A DNA stretch of 64,000 nucleotides, from assembly GCF_003046185.1 (NCBI RefSeq), contig NZ_PZZL01000003.1, positions 186,001 to 250,000 on the forward strand, in the 5' to 3' direction. The notes under the pieces are model-generated. The model made no database searches and was not told where the DNA came from. It saw only the letters and a program-made list of their open reading frames with translations. Positions 1-7,900 of the stretch are shown here, in pieces. Made by a program: the position numbers and the translations under genes. Numbering within the stretch: the stretch's first letter is position 1; every line of letters begins with the position of its first letter. The DNA comes from Phreatobacter oligotrophus (GTDB lineage Bacteria > Pseudomonadota > Alphaproteobacteria > Rhizobiales > Phreatobacteraceae).

Positions 1-551
1 TCCGGGTCCTTCATCGAATAGAGCGCCTTGGTCTGGCGATCGAGCTCGTCCATGCCTTCCTTGCCGGCGCCGGAGACCGACTGGTAGGTCGAGACGACGA
101 CGCGCTTGATGCCGAAGCGGTCGTGCAGCGGCTTCAGCGCCACCACGAGCTGGGCGGTCGAGCAGTTCGGATTGGCGATGATGTTGCGCTTGGAGAAGCC
201 GGTGATCGCATCGGCATTCACTTCCGGAACGATCAGCGGCACGTCGGAATCGTAGCGCCAGGCCGAGGAATTATCGATCACCACGCAGCCCTGGGCGCCG
301 ATCTTCGGCGACCATTCCTTCGACACGGCGCCGCCGGCCGACATCAGGCAGATGTCGGTGTCGGAGAAGTCGTAATGCTCGAGGGCCTTCACCTTCAGCA
401 CCTTGTCGCCGAAGGAGACCTCCTGGCCGACCGAGCGGCGGGAGGCCAGCGGAACGACCTCGGAAACGGGGAACCCGCGCTCCTCGAGGATGGCGAGCAT
501 CTCGCGGCCCACATTGCCCGTGGCACCCGCGACGGCGACCTTGTAACCCAT
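1..551 (-). CDS. asd: Aspartate-semialdehyde dehydrogenase, 5' part (truncated by window edge)
   Basis: Converts aspartyl phosphate to aspartate semialdehyde with NADPH, the branch point to lysine/diaminopimelate, threonine and methionine. The first 183 residues are present. The N-terminus starts MGYKVAVAGATGNVGREM, a Rossmann GxTGxVG nucleotide-binding loop at residues 8-14. The active-site cysteine region, NPNCST, lies near residue 135, where the Cys forms the acyl-enzyme in this family. The remaining C-terminal part lies beyond position 1. The ATG at 551 gives the canonical N-terminus. A 19-bp palindrome sits 38 bases upstream. Identification is secure; only the 3' end is missing because of the window. 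Confidence 0.95.
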   Translation of the reverse strand, partial: MGYKVAVAGATGNVGREMLAILEERGFPVSEVVPLASRRSVGQEVSFGDKVLKVKALEHYDFSDTDICLMSAGGAVSKEWSPKIGAQGCVVIDNSSAWRYDSDVPLIVPEVNADAITGFSKRNIIANPNCSTAQLVVALKPLHDRFGIKRVVVSTYQSVSGAGKEGMDELDRQTKALYSMKDP

Positions 552-913
552 GATCTGGCCTCTTTCGGCTATGGTTCTCCCCCGGGACCGGATCGCCTGG
601 CGATCCGTTGGCGCCCATCTCCCCGTCGGGGGAGCACCCGGAAGCGAGGACGAAGCGTCAGCCTGCCGTGCCGCGCGTGGCGACCGGCTTGGTTTTCGTC
701 GTCGTTTTGCTGCGACCGAAAGCCATGGCTGGGATGGGGTGTCCTCGGCGGAAGTGCCGTGAGGCCAGCGAAAAACACCAGGTGCGGCGAAATGTCAATC
801 GCGCTAAGGGCTCAGGGCTGGCAAGGGCACGACCCCGGGCACGAGAGCGCCCAAGTTTCGCCCGGAAGGCCATGCCATCACGGAGGGGGCCTCGTCGCCC
901 GTTCGAGACAGAG
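552..913. other. Divergent intergenic region between asd and the glucan biosynthesis gene
   Basis: These 362 bases separate two genes transcribed in opposite directions, so they should hold both promoters. Besides the palindrome at 589-607 there is a short hairpin with 6-bp arms at 619-634. No convincing -35/-10 pair was found for either gene. Open frames crossing the region have no ribosome binding site and no recognisable protein, and I do not call a gene here. Confidence 0.5.
589..607. promoter_or_regulatory. 19-bp palindrome upstream of asd (operator-like or hairpin)
   Basis: CGGATCGCC-T-GGCGATCCG is a perfect 9-bp inverted repeat around one central base. It lies 38 to 56 bases before the asd start codon, a position where a repressor site or a leader hairpin would act. 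A one-base centre is too tight for a good RNA loop, so a DNA-binding dyad is the more natural reading. Which factor binds, if any, is unknown. Confidence 0.35.
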
Positions 914-2497
914 ATGACCCAGACCCTCACCCGCCGGAACCTGCTGACCGTCGCTGCCGCCGCTGGCCTCGCCCCGCTCCTGTCCGGGGAAAGCCGCGCC
1001 GCGACCCCGCTGCGCTTCGGCCCAGCCGCCCCCTTCTCCTACAACGCCCTGAAGCAGATGGCCGCCGCCCGCGCCGGCCGGCCCTATGTCGCCCCGCCGC
1101 GCCCGAACCCCGAGGTCGTCCGCCGCATCGACTACGATGCGCATGGCAAGCTGCGCTTCGACAAGGACAACGCGCTGTTCGGCGAGGGACCCGGCGCCTA
1201 TCCCGTCACCTTCCAGCATGTCGGGCAGTACTTCCCCAAGACCGTCTCCATGCATGTGGTCCAGGGCGAGACGGCCCGCGAGATCCTCTACGACCCGCGC
1301 TACTTCACCATCGGCCCCGACCATCCCGCCTCGGCGCTGCCGGCCGAGCCCTCCGCCTTTGCCGGCCTCTGGCTGCAGGAGGCGAAGTCCGGCCCGTGGA
1401 AGACGCAGGAGCCCTGGGCCACCTGGCTCGGCGCGTCCTATTTCCGCGGCGTCGGCGAACTCGGCCAGGTCGGCCTCTCCGCCCGCGGCCTCGCGCTCGC
1501 CCCGGGCCAGGGCCCCGGGCCCGAGGAGTTCCCCGACTTCGTCGCCTTCTGGATCGCCCCGGCCGCCAGCGAGACGGATCCCGTCACGCTCTATGCGCTG
1601 ATGGACTCGCCCTCTCTGTCGGGCGCCTACCGGTTCCTGTGCCGGCGCACCAATGGCGTCGTCATGGACATCGAGGCGACGCTGCATTTCCGCCAGCGGG
1701 TCACCCATCTCGGCGTCGCGCCGCTCACCTCCATGTACTGGTACTCGGAGACGACCTCGTCGCGGACCATCGACTGGCGCCCCGAGGTGCATGATTCCGA
1801 CGGCCTTGCCATCTGGACCGGCGGCGGTGAGCGCATCTGGCGCCCGCTCAACAACCCGCCGCGCACCATGACCTCGAGCTTCGTCGACGAGCGCCCGCGC
1901 GGCTTCGGCCTGCTGCAGCGCGACCGCGAGTTCCTGCACTATCTCGACGGCGTGAAATACGAGAAGCGCCCCTCCGCCTGGGTTGAGCCGCAGGGGGACT
2001 GGGGCCGCGGCGCGGTGCAGCTTGTCGAGTTGAACACCGACGACGAGATCCACGACAACATCGTCGCCATGTGGGTGCCCGAGGTGCCGGGCGAACCCGG
2101 CCAGCCCCGCGAGTTCCGCTACCGCCTGCACTGGCTCGCCGACGAGCCCTACCCGACGCCGCTCGCGCGCGTGGTGGCGACCCGCCTCGGCCGCGGCGGC
2201 CAGCCGGGCCAGCCGCGCCCGCAAGGGGTGCGCAAGTTCCTGGTGGAGTTCGCCGGCGGCCCGCTGACCAGCCTGCCCAAGGGCACCCTGCCCCGTCCGG
2301 TGCTCTGGGCCTCGCGCGGCACCTTCGGCGAGTACCAGTACACCGAGGCCGTGCCGAACGACGTGCCGGGCCACTGGCGCACCCAGTTCGACCTCAAGGT
2401 CGAGGGCAACGAGCCAGTCGAGATGCGCTGCTACCTGCGCGTCGGCGACCAGGTGGCCTCGGAGAGCTGGCTCTACCAGTATCATCCGGGGGCGTGA
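914..2497 (+). CDS. Periplasmic glucan biosynthesis protein, OpgG/OpgD (MdoG) family
   Basis: Acts in the periplasm in assembly or branching of osmoregulated periplasmic (beta-1,2/cyclic-type) glucans. The 527-residue product begins with a twin-arginine-like signal (TRRNLLTVAAAAGLAPLL) followed by an Ala-x-Ala cleavage region near residue 30, which fits the Tat-exported OpgD form better than OpgG. The mature part shows family features: FDKDNALF near residue 75, then a long beta-rich body with tryptophan-rich blocks such as WRPLNNP around residue 315. Length matches the family (about 510-550). A longer reading frame opens at 608, but ATG 914 gives a clean signal peptide and is preferred. No glucan glucosyltransferase (opgH) lies next to it, so it stands alone here. 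The choice between OpgG and OpgD is not settled. Confidence 0.88.
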   Translation: MTQTLTRRNLLTVAAAAGLAPLLSGESRAATPLRFGPAAPFSYNALKQMAAARAGRPYVAPPRPNPEVVRRIDYDAHGKLRFDKDNALFGEGPGAYPVTFQHVGQYFPKTVSMHVVQGETAREILYDPRYFTIGPDHPASALPAEPSAFAGLWLQEAKSGPWKTQEPWATWLGASYFRGVGELGQVGLSARGLALAPGQGPGPEEFPDFVAFWIAPAASETDPVTLYALMDSPSLSGAYRFLCRRTNGVVMDIEATLHFRQRVTHLGVAPLTSMYWYSETTSSRTIDWRPEVHDSDGLAIWTGGGERIWRPLNNPPRTMTSSFVDERPRGFGLLQRDREFLHYLDGVKYEKRPSAWVEPQGDWGRGAVQLVELNTDDEIHDNIVAMWVPEVPGEPGQPREFRYRLHWLADEPYPTPLARVVATRLGRGGQPGQPRPQGVRKFLVEFAGGPLTSLPKGTLPRPVLWASRGTFGEYQYTEAVPNDVPGHWRTQFDLKVEGNEPVEMRCYLRVGDQVASESWLYQYHPGA

Positions 2498-2540
2498 GGC
2501 GGCCCACGGGCGCCGATAAGCGTACCTCCTGAACCTCCAC

Positions 2541-2629
2541 CGTCATGCCCGCCCTTGTGGCGGGTATCCACGACTTGAGCACCGCATATCGAGAAGTCGT
2601 GGATGCCCGGGGCAAGCCCGGGCATGACG
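2541..2629. repeat. Dispersed inverted repeat, family A, copy 1
   Basis: An 89-bp element with ends CGTCATGCCCG and CGGGCATGACG as inverted arms. A second inner inverted pair is ATCCACGACTT / AGTCGTGGAT. Further copies with the same ends and core lie at 43169-43260 and 56108-56200. All three sit between genes and could fold as a long stem. It resembles palindromic intergenic elements common in Rhizobiales; I cannot name the family. Confidence 0.85.
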
Positions 2630-2700
2630 CGGAGAGGTGTCGCGAGACCCAACCACCACCAGCCTCCCGGCCTAAGCGCGGCGGCACCTTTCGCTCAGCC

Positions 2701-2880
2701 CGTCACCCCCGGCGAGGCCCGAAGCGAAAGGCGAACGCATCTTGCGTTCGCGTGAGCTTGGGCCGAGGGAAGGGGGTCCAGGGGCCGGTTCACGGCCCTT
2801 CATCCGGACGGATGGCTGGCGATCGGCAATCCTGGATCCCCTTCCCTCGCTCGCTGACGCTCGCTCGCCGGGGATGACGG
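2701..2880. repeat. Imperfect 180-bp inverted repeat between convergent genes
   Basis: The arms CGTCACCCCCGGCGAG (2701-2716) and CTCGCCGGGGATGACG (2864-2879) are near-perfect inverted partners, and inner pairs (AAGGGGGTCCAGG at about 2772 with CCTGGATCCCCTT at about 2831) extend the symmetry. With the element at 2541-2629 it fills most of the 431-base gap between the glucan gene and pbpC. No other copy was seen in the window. It is probably an intergenic palindromic element that may end transcription from both sides. Confidence 0.6.
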
Positions 2881-2928
2881 CGGTGGGCGCTGGAGGCGCG
2901 CAGCGGATTTCCTCAGCTCAACCACCCG

Positions 2929-4983
2929 CTACTCCACTCGCACCGTCACCGAGGCGCTGCGGCCCTCGCCATCCACCACCGACAGCGTCGTGAAGCCCGG
3001 CCCGTCCGGCTGGACGTTCACCTGCCTCTGCGCGCCGAAACGCCCGGCGGGCCTCCCGTCCAGCAGCACCGTGAAGGGCGGACGGCCACCCTTGGTGTGG
3101 ACCACGAGAGGGTCCATGGCGCCGCGCAGCGCACCGAGGTCGACGCGGACCCCATCCGGCGGGAAGGCGATCTTGAGGTCGCGCGTGTCGGTCGCCTCCT
3201 CCCGCGACGGCCCGAAGCGGCGAAGCGGCGCGGGCAGTTGGGCATGGGTGAGCGCCGGCGCACTCGACGGCCGCGGCGGCATGGCGGCCGGCGCGCCGAG
3301 CCGGGCGAAGGCGTCGAAGAGGATGGGGGCCGCGGCCGTGCGGCCGGTGATGCCCGGCACGGAGGACCCGTCGGGACGGCCGACCCAGACGGCAATGGTC
3401 CGACGGCCGTCGAAGCCCACGGCCCAGGCGTCGCGGAAGCCGTAGGACGTGCCGGTCTTATAGGCGAGGCGGCCGGTGATCGCGGCGTCCGGCGCCGGCG
3501 CCTCGGTGAGAATATCGCCGACATGCCAGGCTGCGGCCTCGTCCGTCACCGGACGGCCCGCCATCTGCGGCGCGCCCAGCCGCTCCACCAGCGCTGGCAT
3601 CTCGCCGCCGCGGGCGAGGCCCGCATAGAGCGCCGCGAGGTCCGCGAGGCGAAGGCCGACGCCACCGAGGCCGACAGCGAGCCCCGGCACCTCGCCGCGC
3701 GGCAGTTGCGGGCGAATGCCGGCCTGTTCCAGCCGCGAGAAGAAGCGCTGCGGCCCCACCGCCTCCAGCAGCGCCACGGCCGGCACGTTCAGCGACATCT
3801 GCAGCGCCACGCGGGTCGGCACCGTGCCCTGATAGCCCCTGTCGAAATTGGCCGGCGCATAGGTGCCGAAGCGCGAGGGACGGTCCTCGATCAGCGTCTC
3901 GGGATGGGCAAGGCCCGCCTCATAGGCCATGGCGTAGATGAAGGGCTTCAGCGTCGAACCGGGGGAACGCACCGCCCGGGTCATGTCCACCGCGCCCTGC
4001 CGCTCCGTATCGAGCGGATCGGCCGCGCCGATACGGGCGATGACCTCCCCGCTCCGGTGATCGATGGCGATGAGCGCGCCGGAGAGCCGCGCGCCTTGAG
4101 CCCTCACGCGGTCGCGCAGCAGAGTCTCCAGCGCCTCCTGCGCCGTGCGATCGAAGGCCATGCGGTGGACGCGGCGGGCCGGCTCGGCGGCGATGGCCTC
4201 GTTCGCCGCATGCCAGGCGAAGGTCGGCATGGGCCGGCGTGCGACCGGCACGCGCTCGGCCTTGCCGGAGGCGACCTGCTCGGGCTTCAGCACGCCCGCC
4301 AGCAGCATCCGCTCGAGCACGCGGTCGCGGGCGCGCCGGGCCGCCTCGGGGTGGCGGTCGGGCCGCCGCGCTTCCGGCGATTGCGGGATGGCGACGAGCA
4401 GGGCCGCCTCGCCCGGCGAGAGGCGGCGCGGCTCCTTGCCGAAATAGGCGAGCGAGGCGGCGCGGATGCCCTCGACATTGCCGCCGTAAGGGGCGAGCGA
4501 GAGATAGAGGTCGAGCATCCGCGGCTTGCCGAGCTCGCGCTCCAGCCGCACGGCCCGGGCGATCTCGCGGAGTTTCACCGACAGCGAGCGCCCGTCCTCG
4601 CGCTTGTCGATGAGGCGCGCCACCTGCATGGACAGGGTCGAGCCGCCGGAGACGATGCGGCCCTGGCGCAGCCACTGGCCGGTGGCGCGGACGAGGGCGA
4701 GGGGATCGACACCGGGATGATGGGCGAAGCGCCGGTCCTCGAAGGCGGTGAGCATCTTCAGGAACAGCGGGTCCACCTCGGCGACGGCGCCGGGGAAGCG
4801 CCACATGTCGTCGTCGGTCTGGAAGGGCCGCAGCAGCCGGCCGTTGCGGTCCACCACCTCGCGCGAATAGGGCGTCGCCGCGCCGTCCGGACCCTCGCCC
4901 GCCCGGTGCAGCGCCACGAGCCCGCCCGCGCCGGCGAGCACGAGGCCGCCGGCGGCGAGCGCGAGAAGGCGGCGGCGGCCCAT
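2929..4983 (-). CDS. pbpC: Penicillin-binding protein 1C (bifunctional transglycosylase/transpeptidase)
   Basis: Polymerises and cross-links peptidoglycan in the periplasm. The 684-residue product has one N-terminal membrane segment (about residues 6-25). The glycosyltransferase domain follows, with FEDRRFAHHPGVD (catalytic Glu82) and GGSTLSMQ (113-120). The transpeptidase domain carries STLK (nucleophile Ser343), SLN (397-399) and KTGTS (509-513). A C-terminal beta domain typical of PBP1C occupies the last 90 or so residues. The frame is open back to 5217, but ATG 4983 overlaps the stop codon of the upstream macroglobulin gene by one base (TGATG) and gives the normal PBP1C N-terminus. Translational coupling with that gene is likely, and the pairing is conserved in many proteobacteria. 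Confidence 0.95.
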   Translation of the reverse strand: MGRRRLLALAAGGLVLAGAGGLVALHRAGEGPDGAATPYSREVVDRNGRLLRPFQTDDDMWRFPGAVAEVDPLFLKMLTAFEDRRFAHHPGVDPLALVRATGQWLRQGRIVSGGSTLSMQVARLIDKREDGRSLSVKLREIARAVRLERELGKPRMLDLYLSLAPYGGNVEGIRAASLAYFGKEPRRLSPGEAALLVAIPQSPEARRPDRHPEAARRARDRVLERMLLAGVLKPEQVASGKAERVPVARRPMPTFAWHAANEAIAAEPARRVHRMAFDRTAQEALETLLRDRVRAQGARLSGALIAIDHRSGEVIARIGAADPLDTERQGAVDMTRAVRSPGSTLKPFIYAMAYEAGLAHPETLIEDRPSRFGTYAPANFDRGYQGTVPTRVALQMSLNVPAVALLEAVGPQRFFSRLEQAGIRPQLPRGEVPGLAVGLGGVGLRLADLAALYAGLARGGEMPALVERLGAPQMAGRPVTDEAAAWHVGDILTEAPAPDAAITGRLAYKTGTSYGFRDAWAVGFDGRRTIAVWVGRPDGSSVPGITGRTAAAPILFDAFARLGAPAAMPPRPSSAPALTHAQLPAPLRRFGPSREEATDTRDLKIAFPPDGVRVDLGALRGAMDPLVVHTKGGRPPFTVLLDGRPAGRFGAQRQVNVQPDGPGFTTLSVVDGEGRSASVTVRVE

Positions 4984-7900
4984 CAGCGGCCCGCCGTGAC
5001 CTCGGTCTGGGCGGTGGCGGTGCGCGCCGCCCGCTCGGGCCGGTACATGTCCTCGATGGTGGCCGGCGGCACGAGGTAGCGCCCCGGCGTCACCGCACGG
5101 ATCATGTAGGCGACCTGCCAGGTGCCGGCCGCGTCCGAGGTCCGGCTGTAGGCCGCCAGGAACCGATCGTCGCGGAAGGCCTTGTAGTCCGGCTGGACGG
5201 CTTCCGCCGGCAGCCATTTCAGCGCCGAGGTCTCGGCCGAGGCGATGAGGCTCGGATTGTCGATCTCGAAGCCGGCCGGCAGGCGGTCGACCAGCATGAT
5301 CTGGCCAAGCTGGGGCTGGGCCTCCGTCACCTGCAGCACCACGACAAGCCGCGTGCCCTGGGCGACCCGGGCGATGTCGGCGGGCTGGCCGGTGAGCGTC
5401 ATATAGCGCCGCTGCAGCGTGAAGCCGCTCGCCGCCGCCGGCTCCGGCGTCGCCGGCGTGCCGGTGACGGTGATGACGGCGCGCGCCGCCTCCGCGCCGG
5501 TATTCCGCAGCACGAGGCCGCTGCCGAGCTCGTCGGACCGGATCGTGCGGGCGAGCGCGCCCTCATACGGGCTGCCACCGACATCGAGGCGGATGCGCTT
5601 GGCATCCTCGATCAGCGCCTGGGCCGCCAGCACCAGCCAGACCTTCTCCTGGGTGGAGAGGTAGCGGGTCCGGCCGCGCAGGTCCTCGACCACGCGCTGG
5701 GCGTCGGCGACGATGCGGCGCGTCACCCGCGCCTCGACGCCGAGCGCCATGATGGCGGCAGCGTCCCGCAGCCGCGAGCCGTAGTCGAAGCGGCCCATGT
5801 CGGTCTGGCCGCGGGCGGTGAGCAGCGTCACCGCCGAGGCCATGACCCGCTCCGCCCGTGCCATGTCGCCCATCAGGGCGAGCGCCGCGCCAAGCTGGCC
5901 ACGCGCCACCGGCGTGCCGATCTCGTTCAGCTGGGTGTCGGCGAGCCAGCGCAGCTCGGAGAGCGAACCGCGGCCGTTCCGCGCCAGCACGTAATGGGCA
6001 TAGGCGAGGTCCATGCCCTTGTTGTCGCCGACGCCGTTGGTCGAGACCACGAGGGTGCGCAGCCGCTCGATGGCGAGGTTGAACGCCGTCGTCGGGATGC
6101 CGTAGCCCTTCTCCTTCGCCCGCGACAGGAAGTCCGTCACATAGGCGTCGAGCCAGGGATCCTCGTTGGCGCCGGCAGTCCACAGGCCGAAGGAGCCCGA
6201 GCCCGAGGCGCGCGACAGAATGCGCTCGATCGAGTCGGCGATGCGCTCGCGCACCGGCGTCTCAAGCCCGAGCCCGCCCTCGGCGGCCGACAGCACGTCG
6301 AGATAGAGCAGCGGCAGCGCCCGCGAGGTGATCTGCTCGGTGCAGCCGAAGGGATAGCGGTCAAGCGCCAGGATGAGGCCGGGCACGTCGATGGCCGTGG
6401 AGGGCCCGACCGAGATGGCGACCCGCGCCGAATTCGGCAGGAAGTCGCCGAGCAGGTCGTTCGACACGGTCACGGACTGGCCGGGCTCCATGGTCATCAC
6501 CGTGCGCCGGGTGATGTCCGGTAGGGCCGGGCGCACGCCGAGCGCATAGCGCGAGGTGACGTCGAGCCCGTTCGGTCCGGTGAGCTGGACCGACAGGTGG
6601 CCGACGCCGAGCCCGCTCGCCGCGAGCGGCAGCGAGACCGAGCCGCGGCCGCCGCTGGCGCCGAGCTGCACCGTGGCTTCCGTCTGCGACAGGCGCAGCG
6701 GACCCTCGGGCCGCACGGTGACGCGGTAGGCGCCGGCCGGACCCTCGGCATTGACGAGGTCGAGCCGCGCCGTGGCGCTGTCGGCATGGCCGAGCACGCG
6801 CGGCAGCGTCGCCGTCACCACGACCGGATCGCGGGCGATCACGTCGCGCGACGCCGAACCGTGCTTGGTCGACGTCCAGGCCATGGCCATGAGACGGACC
6901 GTGCCGTTGAAGTCGGGGATGTCGAAAACCGCTTCCGCCGTGCCGTCTGGCCCGACGGTGAGGATGCCGGAGAACAGCGACAGCGGCTGCTGCGCCGGCG
7001 GCGCGCCGGAGAAGCGGTTGCCGGGTCCGTCGCCGCCGGAGCGGATGGAGCCGCGCACCGCCGACATGCCGTCGATCAGCAGGCCGTAGAGGTCGCGCAC
7101 CTCGGCCGAGAGCCGGCGCTGGCCGAGATAGTGCTCCTCGGGCTTCGGCGGCTGGTAGTTGGTGATGGTGAGGATGCCGAGGTCGACGGCGGCGACCGTC
7201 ACCCGCGCCTCCTCGCCGGGGCTGAGCCCCTCGACCTTCACCGGCACGCGCAGGGCAGTGCGCGGCGCCATCTTCTCGGGCGCGGTGAGGCTCACCTTGA
7301 GGCGGCGCGCCTCTGCATCGATGCCGAACCAGGCGAGGCCGATGGCCCGGCCGGGCATGCGCGAGGCGGCTGCGTCCAGCGGCCGGCGCACGAAAACCGT
7401 CGCATAGGCGCCGGAGCCCCAGTCGCGGCCGACCGGCACCTCGATGGTCGAGCGACCCTGCGGCACGTCCACGGTGCGCTCGGCGAGCAGCCGGTCGCCC
7501 ATGACGGCGACCGTGGCCGACCCGGCGAAGCGGGAGTTGATGGCGACCGTCATGGTTTCGCCCGAGGCATAGGACGGCTTGTCGAGGCTCATCTCCAGCA
7601 CATCCGGCGTATCGGCCGTGCCGCCGGCGCCATAGCCGGATTCGAAGATCACCGTGGTCATCGGCCCGGCGACATCGCCGCCCGAGGTGACCTCGAGGCG
7701 ATATTTGCCCCACGGAACGGGCGCGCCGATCCGCGCCGGCGTGCCGGAAGCGGTGGCCTGCACCTCGCCATCGGCGATGCGGCGCGTGGTGACCACGGCC
7801 TGGCTCGACCAGCCGACGGACCCCCGGGTCCAGATCCAGCGCGTCTCCAGCTGCAGGAGCTGCCAGGTGAGCGGAGCGGCGCGGCGCGTGCGGCCATCCG

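Noticed and set aside
608-913. An N-terminal extension of the glucan biosynthesis protein
   Set aside because: The extra 102 residues are unlike any signal peptide, whereas ATG 914 starts a clear twin-arginine-like signal.
2541-2880. CRISPR array from the repeated palindromes
   Set aside because: The repeats are not regularly spaced, have no unique spacers of equal size, and recur singly between distant genes.
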